From contig JAVIWW010000048.1 in assembly GCA_037693485.1 (NCBI GenBank), forward strand, positions 124,001 through 188,000: a DNA stretch of 64,000 bases. Direction: 5' to 3'. Source of the DNA: Kitagawia praeruptora (Eukaryota; Streptophyta; Magnoliopsida; Apiales; Apiaceae). Both the position numbers and the translations under genes were made by a program. Each line of letters starts with the position of its first letter. Position 1 is the stretch's first letter. This document shows positions 1-12,298 of this stretch, one piece after another. Under the pieces are notes generated by a model. It was given only the letters and a program-made list of their open reading frames with translations, did no database searches and was not told the origin of the DNA.

Positions 1-1408
1 ACTGATTTTACCACCAATATCAACATGCTTCTTAAATCACATAACTAACTACATAATCATGCTTATAATCATCATCAATATCATACTAATCTAAACCCAA
101 TCAAGACAATCATAAATCTCAAATTACAAGCTAGGGTTTTGGTGAGATATACCTTCCATGATGTATGAATGAACTTAACAATCCTTGATTAGCCCTTATC
201 TAGCCTTAGACAAGCTTGGATGATCAAAAGAAATCAAGAAAATCAAAGTTAGTTCTTGAGATCTACTATTCATCATCACCTTCATGATTTAATATCTCAA
301 GATTGGTAAGGAATTTGAAGATGAAATTTATAGGGGATCTTAGTCATAAGGTAGAGAGCTTAAATATTTAATCTTGTGATTTTTGAATGGTGGGAAGCCC
401 TTGATCTAGCTTGGCCGAGAGTTTCTTCTACCATGGAGGTGTTCTTGGTTGATTTTTCTTTTGTTTTGTTTTCTTTGCTAATAATGATCAACCAAGTAAT
501 ATCTATCTCTTTAATCTCATCCTTATCTAGCCCTCATGTGGTGGCACCTTCCTATTGGTCCATTTAGATTACCTTTATCCATCCATAATTGCAAGATAGT
601 CCTTACCTTTATGGTTATTGCATCCAAGTCCTTCCTTCTATTTTATTATTGCACCAAGGGGCTCCCTTTATTAAATATCTCCACATACTTATCTCTTGAT
701 CCTCTGATTGTTTCTTTTGTCCAGTTATTGCTCAATTTGATTGATCGTTCGAGGGAATAACTCATTCGTTTCTAGTTAGGGTTTTACCGAAAACCTTCTT
801 AATATTTATAATACTAATCTCCATCTTTCTTAATACTTCTCGAATTTAAATTCCTTAATTATTAAATATTAAATCCTTAATCTATCAGTGTCTAGGGAAA
901 ATCTCGGAGAAAATGAAAGTGCTGTTTTTCAGAATCCGACAGTCTTTACATACACTTATTTTCCCCTCGGATCACTAATACGAACTCAGAAATTCATTCC
1001 GGGTACTTCTATATAGTGTCGTCTCATAATATTCTTATTTCCATCAAAAACACTATTCATCACTTATTCTCTTTTTAGTCCAGGAACTTAGAAAATATCT
1101 TTGTGCTTTCTTGAGCGTTCCTTAACTCTTTCATGGAACCTCCGTACTTGTAACCGATATTGATCTGGATGACATGAGGGTATCAATTTCTCCCTAGGGA
1201 ATCTTATCTAAACTTTCTAGGAGATAGATTATTCTAATCTAAGTTATCACCCAGTAGCATCCTTCAGGACATATAGCCTTAGAATCTTTTATCCTTTCAC
1301 TATTCATTCATTAGAACCAGTGTTATATTATAGTTGTAACCACTGTTCACTCTTACATCAATGCATAATAAAAAGTTTTAATTCTACCCAAAAATCTGGG
1401 TTCTTACA
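1..1408 (-). repeat. X1 3' LTR (partial, 5'-most 1408 bp of the LTR)
   Basis: This is the direct-repeat partner of 10438-11845. On the minus strand it starts with TGTAAGAACCC at 1408, immediately after the polypurine tract. The rest of the LTR lies left of the window. Two short open frames in it are repeated in the other LTR copy and have no recognisable product. Confidence 0.95.
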
Positions 1409-1421
1409 GTCTCCCCTCCTT
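1409..1421 (-). other. X1 polypurine tract (plus-strand primer)
   Basis: The minus strand reads AAGGAGGGGAGAC directly abutting the 3' LTR, the expected place for second-strand priming. The same 13 bases precede the 3' LTRs of Z (49147-49159) and Y (59882-59894). Confidence 0.85.
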
Positions 1422-1426
1422 AAAAG

Positions 1427-1443
1427 GATTCCGTCCCGGAATC
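1427..1443 (-). other. PPT-adjacent inverted repeat in X1
   Basis: GATTCCG and CGGAATC form a perfect 7-bp stem with a 3-nt loop, six bases from the polypurine tract. The stem recurs in Y and Z, and in X2 with one compensatory pair change. Confidence 0.7.
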
Positions 1444-1925
1444 ACGTAGAAGACAATTGGGTACTTGTTATTTATTTCGCTTTCCAATTCTCTAGTCGAT
1501 CCTTACACATTCCAATATTTTCAAAGCACATCGCACTAATATTACAATACACCCTTTATCCGTTCTACCAATTCTTGGATACTCTCGTACAACACCTTAT
1601 TCGGGTTATGCTCTTACCCAGTCATATACTATTTTCCTTATTGGTACGTGCAGTGACTTCGGTATCACTATCGCGCTATGAATTCGGAGATAACCTCACT
1701 CGTACTTCGTTCCTGATCGCTTTTACCTTCGCAATCTGGATCTATATATATTGAAGTGGAAAAAAGAAAAAAAAAATTTTTGAGAGATCACTATGATCAA
1801 TGAACATTTGTTATATTGCATAGTTAGTACAGAAGGGGGCCAGCCTTTAGTACTTGACAAGCAATTAAACAATTAATGGCATTCCACTTAGACTTCTATC
1901 ACACAGACAGATCGTCACGTAGCAG

Positions 1926-1939
1926 TACCTCCCCTCCTT
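1926..1939 (-). other. Second polypurine-tract-like sequence in X1
   Basis: The minus strand reads AAGGAGGGGAGGTA, a near copy of the terminal PPT about 500 bp upstream of it. It is conserved in Z (48626-48639) and Y (59371-59384), and is preceded in all three by sequence similar to AACAACCCTTT. Confidence 0.6.
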
Positions 1940-4900
1940 AAAGGGTTGTTCTCCTCAATTCAGAAGAATATGAATAAGTGAGAAGAAAAGAAAAGAATTT
2001 CAAGGATTTGTAGCAAATTTTTCTTGATTGCAAAATATCATACCTGGAATTTACCCCTGAACTATAGAGGTTTGTCAAAGAAGAAAATAGTCGTAATCGT
2101 AATAAATACTATTTTATCGTAATCTCGTGTGTCAACGTATTCTCGATGTTCTATCCATCTTTATATGGACCATCATGTCCTAATCAGTATTTCAAATATC
2201 ATGTCATCCCAAAATTTAAACCATCCGAAATAAACCTGGATGATTTCTCTAACTTGGATTCAATTCCGACCATTCCACAGTCGTTATCATCTAATTTCGC
2301 AGAAAATCACCACTACATTAATGTGGTCCATGGATAAATTGTCATCATTTATCATTTACGTAGGGCTTTAATAGCTAGACATACGGGTTTCATGATTTGT
2401 CAAATTACCACTCTCTTAGGAAGACAAAATAATCACTATTCCTTACCCATAAGGAATACTTCATGAACTTGATACAGATATCACATGAAGGAGATAGAAT
2501 TGCAGAAGAGCTTCAAGCATTGTAGCTAAGATAGGTTGAGGAGATTAATAATCGTATATCTCTAGTTGAAGACTGGAGCTCAGCGTTTTACTTAATCACT
2601 TTCCAAATCTCGTTAATCCTTAATACAGGGATACCTTTCAGCATCGCGAATCTTTAACTTCATGTACTCTATCTTGTTTGCACAGAAATACACCAACAAT
2701 AACTTTCTTGTCATTCATCATCATGCCATTTAGCTTATCAGTATTTGTACCATCTCTGTTTCTGGTCATCTACTACCAATTCATTGTTACTTAACCTCCC
2801 CTCTCTCTTTCCAAAGAAAAGGCGAGTCTCTTGGGGAATTTGGTCTGGCCTGTCGTAGAGCCTTCTAGTGTCGGTAATGTGCTACCGGCAACATCAGGAA
2901 TCGAATCTTTACTTAAACTATTTTTATCGTTGATCCTGGCACAATCATCAGACGGAATGTAACTTCCTCTACCACATTATGACCATCAAGGTCCTTTACA
3001 CTATCATTCTATCTCTTTAGTATGAGCATATATACTTACTCCCTTATACTTAAAGTGTCGGCCACCTCATTGGCCTTTCCTGAATTTAATATTTTCTTGA
3101 AATCCATATTTTCTGGATCTATTCCAACTCAGGGTAGGAGCATCCTCCCTTGAACTCTGCTAGATGAGAGAAAACATATTCCAGTCTTTTTTCCAAAAAT
3201 CATTGCTTCCACCTTTCTGTGGGAACTTTATCACGGTTACTCCCAATCATATCTAGGATATTTCCTATCTCAGTCCTTTCTTATTTTAGGAAAATCTCAA
3301 CCTTATTGGTTCAATCCATACTTTCTCATGGTTTCACACATGCTTCATCTGGCCTTATTGTTACTATGTCATACATTCCTTACCAAACTTCCCTTTTTGA
3401 AGTTCGGAATATTACCTCTTCCCTTATAAGGTTTCTTAGGTCATCCTCATCATTCCTCCTCTATCTTCTGGGTACAGGGTACATCAAACATCATTAATCA
3501 ACTCTATAACAATTCTATCTATGTACTTTTTGAGACTTCTTTTCACAAATCCTTATAGATTATTAATACCTTGTCGATTCAACTTATATTGTCTGATTTC
3601 ACAATGTCTTTATTAGGGTTGATGCTATCCTTTGTGCATTCCCCCAGGGTTCGTCTTAATCTCTGGACATTCTATCCTCAATTCTATTTTGAAGGAATAC
3701 ATACATCCTGTAATTGGCTATCCAATTATATATCCCTAATAAAGGTCTCTTTTCAATCACTCTCATCTTAATCATCTATAGGTAGCTTAATGCTAACCTC
3801 TTCTTCTGAATGTCGGTCTACATGACCTTCCAAAAGACAAAATATGTCTATCTGCTCTTTCTTACAGGACTTGGTAATGGTAGCAATGATGCTCTGGAAG
3901 ATATTGGTCGTGTTCAACGTGAATCTCTTAGTGCCTAATGCTTTTCTTGAGGACACTAAGTTTCAGATAACATTTATGCATCACACTGCATTATATCTGA
4001 TAATCTACATAACCTTCCTTGGTCATTATCCTTAATCCGAATACACCCATGGCATTTATAAAGTCCATCATCATGTATCTCAATTTATTTTATATCAAGT
4101 TCTCGCGGTTGGCGCTTGGTTAGAAGCTACCTCGCTTTGTCCTTTCGTTGCTGGTCTAGTCACTTGCTAATCCTTTGTGACTTGGCCTCAACTGGCCATA
4201 CTAAAATATATGAGTTTAGGGGTCGGCTAATAGCATTACTCTTCTAGCAATTACTTGCATACTGCCTTCTACTTTGATACCTTTTGATCTTTTCAAAACT
4301 TTACTCCATATAAGTCTCAATCGACTTCTCGGTACCGTCTCCGGTCACCTTTCCTTTACTTTTATTCTTTCAACTATTCTTATCAATTTCACGTGCCACA
4401 AAAGCTTAACACTTCTGGCATAACAACCTTTTTATTTAAGTCAATCCCGGAATTTCTCAGTCCGACTCACTTCTTAATTACATTTCTCTTTTTATCATCC
4501 AATCTCAACTTTATCAGTTTATCTCTAGAATCAATCGTAATAATCGGGGTTTGACTATCAGTCCATATAGCGGCTACCTTACTCAATCCATCGGGTTTGC
4601 TTTGGTTTCCACCCTTTTTAGTGACATTCTTTGATAATCAGAAAGACAAGGTTTGCCAAAATTCGTTGAATTCCTTTCCAGAATTTGGGAAAATTTTAGT
4701 CAATCTATCCACCCACTGGTGACACTAAGAAGATCCATTTTGATACCCGTGGAATAGTTCTAGGAACAGCCAAGCAGGTCGAACCATAAACAATTATATT
4801 AATAGAATGATCGACATAAAGTCAGAAGTTTAACTACTGGAAAGGATCCCAATATATGTACATCCCTTAGAAGGGAAGTCAAAGTTTCAAACTGAAACAT

Positions 4901-5084
4901 GCCACATCTTCCCGATACATATTCGTCCTATTAGTCGATACTACCAAATACCAGTCTTCTTATCAACTAGTCTCAGAAGGAATACTACCGTCGGGGTTAG
5001 TCAATCCACAAAATTGGCACTACCAAAGCCATCCGAATCTGGTGAACCATGTTGTTCAAGTATATTCGAGATTACGCTGACGTA

Positions 5085-5312
5085 TTATACAAGCACAATG
5101 CCTAATCTTGTATGAGATGCATCATAATATATCCCAATGTTCTCCTTCTTCCATTTAGGCAACGCCAACGTTGGGTCGTCACCAATTTCACCTTTTAGCT
5201 CCAGGAAGATTTCCTCCCATTTTTTCTGCCTATTCAACTTCTTAGTCCTTTGTTGGTGTGGTTGACCTTTCTCGCCTGAAACTGCCTTTAAATTGGCGGG
5301 GTCCACCAACAC
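5085..5312 (-). pseudogene. RT/RNase H fragment of X1 pol (broken)
   Basis: A 75-residue minus-strand frame contains, near its C-terminus, YYDASHTRLGIVLV. This matches the first-strand segment of the Ty3/gypsy RNase H domain, in which a catalytic Asp sits in a D-A-S context followed by G-x-G/V-L. The preceding residues (LELK...PTLALPKWKKENIGIYYDAS) resemble the connection between reverse transcriptase and RNase H. The rest of the domain is missing, so it cannot encode an active enzyme. The same degenerate segment occurs in Z (about 45120-45290) and Y (55680-55962), so the damage predates the separation of the copies. Confidence 0.65.
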
Positions 5313-6505
5313 TACTCACTTGTTAATCGCATGTCCTAATAACGGAACTTCAATTGCCTGAACTCATACTTAGAGAACTTGGCAGACACTTACCTCCTTT
5401 AGGTCTCATCTAAAATATTTTCCGTTATTTCTTAACCACTAATCGTATTACCCGATCCATTTATGTTTCCGCATTGGAGTAACTAATGCAACCACTATAA
5501 TCCAGTCAAGGAAAAGAAAGAATTTAATATTCTCCTAAACCACATATATCTAACGCCTCTGGTTCCTCATTCCACTGAGTTAAAATAACCCTATACTTAT
5601 TCTCTGACAATAGTCTTGTTACGAGTTTATCACAAACTCACTGATCTTTTCCTCTTGTATAACCTTATCCAATCGGGCCATTACTTCCCAATGTCTTTAC
5701 TTTCTAAGTTGCTCCATTTATAAGATGGGCATTTCCCTGAATAAAATCACCTTAACAATCTCAATTTGGTTTCATAAATTAAAACCTATGAAACCTGTCT
5801 TCTCATGGCGAATTACCATTGACAATATTCACACTAATCCATTTATCCGAAGATATGGCACTTGCCACCTATGTCTTAATTGTTCCTAGGGGCTCTGCTC
5901 CCCGTCCTATATCAATGTCTTTGATAATCATGCATCGTTCTAACTCCTTTCTCATTAATCTGAAAGTCTCCAAGGATTCTTATCTATCCTTACATAAGAT
6001 CTTAAGTAATTCCTCAAATCCATCTTACATGCTGGTACTTCATCCGATAGTCTGGCTATGAATCCAATATGCCTCTTTAATTCCATTAACAATATCTCAG
6101 TTCTTTATGCTCATTCCTCTAAGCACTATATCTTAACTCTTACAGTCTTTCGGGCTACAACCCTCATTTCCTCTGGGTAATTCCTCATCCTCAACAGGAA
6201 TCCCTTCCTCTGCTGGAACCCTTTCCGGGTCCTTAGTAGGGTACTCTATCGAATTCACAATCCGATTGCCAACATACAATAAAGCATCATCGTACTACTA
6301 CCCGTACACCTCAAGGTCTATCGCTTTACTAGTCAACACGGGAACGAACTTAAGTTACTATCATGATACTTAATAGTTCCCATAAGGGTTTTATATGTCA
6401 ATACTACCTTAAGTAGTTCGACTATGAACTTGGCAAGAGTTCTTATTATATTAGTGAATTTATTTTTTTTTAACGTCGCGTCATCTCTGGGGTTTATAAC
6501 GTACT

Positions 6506-6516
6506 CTCTGATACCA
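6506..6516 (-). other. X1 primer binding site (tRNA-iMet type)
   Basis: The minus strand reads TGGTATCAGAG, complementary to the 3' end of plant initiator tRNA-Met. It lies four bases (GAAA) inside the 5' LTR end at 6521. Confidence 0.85.
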
Positions 6517-7092
6517 TTTCTGTAACACCCCCAGATCCGGGGTCAGGAATCTGGTCGTTACGGTCTCAATATCCATCCACAAAACCAAAATAATCTAAAT
6601 TACAACCTTGTGACCCAAAACAACAACATAAAACACACCCGTTATAGTCCCAGAGATGTAATCAGAGTAACCAAATTTTATTAATCACACAATTGAGTTC
6701 TTACAACCCAAGAAATTACATTAATAATTTACGTACTCTTTGCCGTCCATTTATATATATCAAATCAATAATACATTTGATATACAAAATCTAACAAATA
6801 TCCTACCAACAGCTTACTCTTCAGCAATGGTAGCTAAGATCTCAGCGGTTAATCCTCTGATGGCTGACACCTGCTCGCACCCAGTGCACCTTGTGCGGCC
6901 ATCTGATCTAACTGTTGTTGTGATATAAATAAATAAAACAAGGGTGAGCAATAGCCCACCACAAATATAATTGAACAGTAATAGTATATAACAGTCCAAA
7001 ATATCTTTGAAACCATATGCCATGCATTTACGGAAATGATGCCAGTATAACTTAAAAGATGAAGTTACTAGGTAACTCAACATATATATTTT

Positions 7093-7473
7093 GTGGATAT
7101 ATCTGATATACAAAAGATAAGCAAGATATTCTCAATTATCATAAAAGAGGAACTTGCAGGAAAAATATTGCAATTCCAGTTTCAACACTTTTTCACCTTG
7201 CCAACACCAATAGTGTTGCAGAATTTCTCACTTTTGGAAGATGAACTAATACGGGAGCATTGCCGCGCCAGATGCCCTAACGTTTACGATGATCAGTCGT
7301 ATGTCATGCATCTCATCAGTCGTTCTCTACATGTAGAAGGTAGCTCCGACGGATTTACTTGTCTACCGCCCTCTGGAACTCCTCAGCCAACGGTTGGGCT
7401 ATTGCTGGACCGGCGCCACTCGGCCACTTACGCGTCTCCTAGTTCGAATATCATCCATGACTCTGAAACGTAA
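7093..7473 (+). other. LTR-borne antisense open frame (126 codons), conserved between LTR copies
   Basis: This frame runs opposite to element transcription. Its last 80 or so residues (from LLEDELIREH to IIHDSET) recur in the 106-codon frames at 30169-30489 (+), 37701-38021 (-), 42732-43052 (-) and 53260-53580 (-). No domain is recognised. It lies in the GC-richest stretch of the LTR, downstream of the TATA-like element, so it may reflect ancient coding or leader sequence on either strand. Repetition is explained by the LTR itself, so expression is not implied. Confidence 0.3.
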
Positions 7474-7745
7474 AGTTCGTTCCCCTTTTCCCCAAGTATA
7501 ACACTTGTTGATAGGACTCCACAAAGTAGTCGTATCTAATTGGAAAGGAAAATTCACCAATATTTCCCAAGCTGATGCATGTTAATGGATATAAACTTGT
7601 TCCATCAATCTTACCCCTCGAGCTTTGAGGAGGTAACCGAAAGACTCATATCGATGTTTGAACGAATCAAGATGTGAGTGACAAGATAGTTTTAGCAAGT
7701 ATATGACCGAGCAGTCAAATAAATAACAGCTCTCAAGTGAGGTCC

Positions 7746-7754
7746 CCTTATATG
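7746..7754 (-). promoter_or_regulatory. Putative TATA element of X1 LTR
   Basis: The minus strand reads CATATAAGG. The corresponding place in the Y, Z and X3 LTRs is TATATAAGG followed by GGACCTCACTTGA. It sits about 4.1 kb into the LTR, leaving roughly 1.2 kb for R and U5. The promoter role is inferred from motif and position only. Confidence 0.45.
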
Positions 7755-8024
7755 TTTTTGGAAGTTTGGGCGAGTATTTAAATCTTCTTTTAAGATAAAT
7801 TTAAATAAAAATAGAGTTTTGGGAACCTCCCCTTGATAAAATAGTCATAAAAAGACTCTGAAATATTTTACATAATATCCGAAGGTAAAAGATAATCTTT
7901 GTATGATATAAATCATTATAAAGAGAATTTAAAAGAATTTACATAAATATTCCAAGAATATTTATTAAATCAATAATAATTAAGGACTATTTTTAAATCA
8001 TAATATTACTCGTAAGTAGTCCTC

Positions 8025-8690
8025 GAATGAATATATAAAATTATTTATTAAATAAATCTCTTCTTAAATGAATATTCAAAATAATATTCATTAAATAAAT
8101 AAAACTTCCAATGAATATTCAAGATGATATTCATTAAATAGATAAACTCAAATAAATATTTAAAATAATGATCATTAAGTAAATCAAACCTTAAATGAAT
8201 ATTTGAAAATAATATTCATTAAATAAATAGTATTCTAAATGAATATCCAATTAATATTCATTTAGTAATCAAAACTTTAAAGAAATATTCAAAATAATAT
8301 TCCTTAAGTAATTAGAACTTCAATTGAATATTTTAAAATAATATTCATTAAGTAAATAAAACCTTAAATGAATATCCAAATAATATTCATTTAATAAATA
8401 CTATTCTAAATGAATATCCAAATTATATTCATTTAGTAATCAATACTCTCAAGGAATATTTGAAATAATGTTCCTTAAATAATTAGAATTTCAAAGGAAT
8501 ATCTTAAAGTAATATTCATTGAATAGATAACACCTTAAATGAATATTCGAAACTAAAATTCATTTAATAAACAATATTCTAAATGAATCTTGAAATAATA
8601 TTCATGAAATAATCAAACTCTAAATGAATATTCGAAATAATATTCATTTAATATTTCTCGACTAAGATAATACTCAAATAACATTTCTCG
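8025..8690. repeat. AT-rich array of imperfect palindromes in X1 LTR
   Basis: About ten degenerate units occur, built from ATGAATATT ... AATATTCAT arms separated by short spacers such as AAATAAAACC. Each unit can fold on itself and the units repeat in tandem. The same array occupies the equivalent place in every LTR of the family. Confidence 0.8.
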
Positions 8691-11600
8691 AAAGATTTCC
8701 AAGTAATTAATACTTTATGGAAATATAATTAATGTTTAATAATAACATTCCTCAAAAGGAATACTAATCTGTCGTTGGAATCCCTCCGGGTTTCCAAGAC
8801 TACATCTATATCTCAAAATACCGACTCCCGGTCTACATTTAAAGAATGAATATCACATGCCCTTCACTAAGGGTCTTAACCAAAAATCCGGCTTATACTG
8901 ATATATCGCATCTAGTCTATAAGCCAATATCAATTAAGGGAACATGTATTGCAATATAACTTGAAAGTAGGCATGCATGCTATGGCATATATATAACATA
9001 ATCAATTCATATATATATTATCACAACAACAGCCTTCAAGAAGGTTGAAAACTTGCCTGGTAATCCTGTGGGTGTAGTGTACCTCGGTTCAATCCGGTGA
9101 TCTATAAATAGTCACAATATCCGAGGTTAATCACTTTAACACTTCGAAATGCTGAGTATATATTTAACTTAGGCTAAAACACGTTTTCAAATTATCTCGT
9201 TAGGCAAACCCTAAGATAACTCTTATTAATACCGTTATAATCCGACACTCGTCCGTTATCAAGGCACGTCATTTCACTTATACTTAATGCTTAAGCACTA
9301 AAGCAATTAACAAACAAGGCACTATGAGGTTTCCCTAGACTCATACGAAGTCCATGTTAATCAACCAACTCTTAAGTCGTAAGTTTAGGCCAAAACATAC
9401 CTCGAACCCATCCTTAATGTCGGATCTTTCGTACATCTCGCTTAATCATTTATAGCCTCGTTCTTTGCAGCAATATGTTGTCTTGATAATTCTTAACAAG
9501 TTTCATGTTTTAGTCGACTCGAGATTCCTCTTTTAATCTAGCCAAAATGGGTGGCCAAAGTAGTACCCCTAGAGTTGACTTTTCTGAGAATTACTATTCC
9601 GTGACTCGCACTTCAACACTTTTAATAAATCACTGGAAACGTATTTAATTACGAAACCACTTTTAAAATGACATTTGGTATTTGTAATATTTATCATAAA
9701 ATTTCCAATTCGAAGCCACGGGTCTAGATAAGTGAAATGTATTTTCGAAGTTCAGTCAACTACGGATCTTTACTATTCACACCTCTTTCACTAAAACGTT
9801 CATAACTCGGTAACCGTTAACTCAAACGACGCACCGTTTTCGCGTACATGATCTAGAGAATGTCTAGAAGGTAACTATATCAAAATTTGACTTTGGTCAG
9901 AAGATCAATTTTTACAGATTTCACTAAAACAGGGCAGGAGCTTTTTGGTGAATAGTGCTACTCCCAAAAGTGGTTTCTTCGCACTTAACCTCGATTCGAA
10001 CATTTTTATAAAATCGGAAAATGATCCATTTTACTTGTGGTTTTCTCTCACGCCTTCCTTATGACCTCTAATATTTAATTACCATGATTCGTCACTGACT
10101 TAGACATGTTAAGGGATTCCAATTTTAGTTACGAACTTTCGATTACGGTTTCGAACCTCTTTTACGAATTAAACCATAACTCCTAAACCGTAAGTCCGTT
10201 TCACATGATCTTTATATCAAAACGAAGCTTATAACATACTCTATCCAAAAATGGCAGGATATGAAGCTAGACATGGAGTTCATGCTACTGTCAAACACGG
10301 TTTCTTAAGGTTAAAAACAATCGGGCATTACGACGGCTATAACTTGGACATTTCAAAACTCGAATCAATCCAACCAAGCCACCCCGGGCATCTAAACAAC
10401 TTATCATCATATAACTCATCTCATAAGTCCAATAGCTACTGATTTTACCACCAATATCAACATGCTTCTTAAATCACATAACTAACTACATAATCATGCT
10501 TATAATCATCATCAATATCATACTAATCTAAACCCAATCAAGACAATCATAAATCTCAAATTACAAGCTAGGGTTTTGGTGAGATATACCTTCCATGATG
10601 TATGAATGAACTTAACAATCCTTGATTAGCCCTTATCTAGCCTTAGACAAGCTTGGATGATCAAAAGAAATCAAGAAAATCAAAGTTAGTTCTTGAGATC
10701 TACTATTCATCATCACCTTCATGATTTAATATCTCAAGATTGGTAAGGAATTTGAAGATGAAATTTATAGGGGATCTTAGTCATAAGGTAGAGAGCTTAA
10801 ATATTTAATCTTGTGATTTTTGAATGGTGGGAAGCCCTTGATCTAGCTTGGCCGAGAGTTTCTTCTACCATGGAGGTGTTCTTGGTTGATTTTTCTTTTG
10901 TTTTGTTTTCTTTGCTAATAATGATCAACCAAGTAATATCTATCTCTTTAATCTCATCCTTATCTAGCCCTCATGTGGTGGCACCTTCCTATTGGTCCAT
11001 TTAGATTACCTTTATCCATCCATAATTGCAAGATAGTCCTTACCTTTATGGTTATTGCATCCAAGTCCTTCCTTCTATTTTATTATTGCACCAAGGGGCT
11101 CCCTTTATTAAATATCTCCACATACTTATCTCTTGATCCTCTGATTGTTTCTTTTGTCCAGTTATTGCTCAATTTGATTGATCGTTCGAGGGAATAACTC
11201 ATTCGTTTCTAGTTAGGGTTTTACCGAAAACCTTCTTAATATTTATAATACTAATCTCCATCTTTCTTAATACTTCTCGAATTTAAATTCCTTAATTATT
11301 AAATATTAAATCCTTAATCTATCAGTGTCTAGGGAAAATCTCGGAGAAAATGAAAGTGCTGTTTTTCAGAATCCGACAGTCTTTACATACACTTATTTTC
11401 CCCTCGGATCACTAATACGAACTCAGAAATTCATTCCGGGTACTTCTATATAGTGTCGTCTCATAATATTCTTATTTCCATCAAAAACACTATTCATTAC
11501 TTATTCTCTTTTTAGTCCAGGAACTTAGAAAATATCTTTGTGCTTTCTTGAGCGTTCCTTAACTCTTTCATGGAACCTCCGTACTTGTAACCGATATTGA

Positions 11601-11845
11601 TCTGGATGACATGAGGGTATCAATTTCTCCCTAGGGAATCTTATCTAAACTTTCTAGGAGATAGATTATTATAATCTAAGTTATCACCCAGTAGCATCCT
11701 TCAGGACATATAGCCTTAGAATCTTTTATCCTTTCACTATTCATTCATTAGAACCAGTGTTATATTATAGTTGTAACCACTGTTCACTCTTACATCAATG
11801 CATAATAAAAAGTTTTAATTCTACCCAAAAATCTGGGTTCTTACA

Positions 11846-12298
11846 TTTAAGGTATGATTATCTGATATAGTATAAGTGAATTGTTTTATCTTAATTGAAT
11901 TATGACTTAAAGTAATTCAATATTCATTTGTTCAAGATTTGATTTTGATAGAATAGTTAGCAGCCTCTCCCAATGACTTACTTAAGTTTGAAGGATTTGA
12001 GGGAGCAACTTGAGTTTATTGGTGTATTTATGCATATGCTCTGAATGAACTCTGAAAGCTCATTTCTACACCTTAATCTACTTTGTTTAACAGTGATTTA
12101 TTCAAGTTAAAGGAGATTTTGGTGATGGATTTGATAAGGCTTGTAATTCCTTTTGTTCTTAAATTCCCTGTGATAGCTATGTGTATGAAAGTTGGTTAAG
12201 TATGTTGGTTATATATATATATATATAGGCTTTTGTTCAACTACAAACCAAATCTTAAATACAAACTACAAACTAACACTAAATAAATTATATTTCAT
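11846..12298. other. Unassigned flank between X1 and the CACTA relic
   Basis: 453 bp of AT-rich sequence with no supported gene. The only notable content is an 18-bp (TA)n run at 12210-12227. It may be unrecognised CACTA 3' sequence or older host DNA. I found no CACTA terminal motif at its left edge. Confidence 0.5.
12210..12227. repeat. (TA)9 microsatellite
   Basis: An uninterrupted TA dinucleotide run is visible in the sequence. Confidence 0.9.

Larger units (their letters stand above)
1409..6520 (-). mobile_element. X1 internal region, degenerate, no intact gag-pol
   Basis: About 5.1 kb lies between the LTRs. It aligns by eye with the internal regions of Z and Y in the opposite orientation over most of its length, including segments near 2640-2900, 3560-4060, 4300-4700 and 5080-5240. 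Stops and frameshifts break every frame, and the longest minus-strand frame with a recognisable product is the RNase H scrap at 5085-5312. I could not find a gag zinc knuckle, protease, integrase or chromodomain. Short plus-strand frames here are antisense and are not supported as genes. Confidence 0.85.
1..11845 (-). mobile_element. LTR retrotransposon X1 (Ty3/gypsy-like, long-LTR non-autonomous family), left end outside window
   Basis: Read on the minus strand, the order is 5' LTR (11845 to 6521), tRNA-Met primer site, decayed internal region, polypurine tract, and 3' LTR (1408 leftward past the window edge). Bases 1-1408 repeat as 10438-11845 with equal length and at least two substitutions that I noticed (near 1057 and 1230), so the pair is young. 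LTR ends are TGTAAGAACCC and GGTGTTACA. The right flank TTTAA (11846-11850) would be the target duplication, but its partner lies outside the window. No intact gag or pol frame is present. Assignment to Ty3/gypsy rests on an RNase H remnant and is an inference. Confidence 0.93.
6521..11845 (-). repeat. X1 5' LTR (5325 bp)
   Basis: A complete LTR, with terminal TGTAA/TTACA at 11845 and 6521. From the 5' end it holds a segment related to Y's LTR (about 11200-11460), segments related to Z's LTR (about 9100-10000), an AT-rich palindrome array (8025-8690), a TATA-like element near 7746-7754 and a GC-richer leader-side block (6830-7480). It is longer than the LTRs of Y and Z. Confidence 0.93.

Noticed and set aside
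376..760. Short frames in the X1 LTR as genes
   Set aside because: They repeat at 10813-11197 because both are LTR copies. The hydrophobic peptides have no domain and lie within promoter-side LTR sequence.
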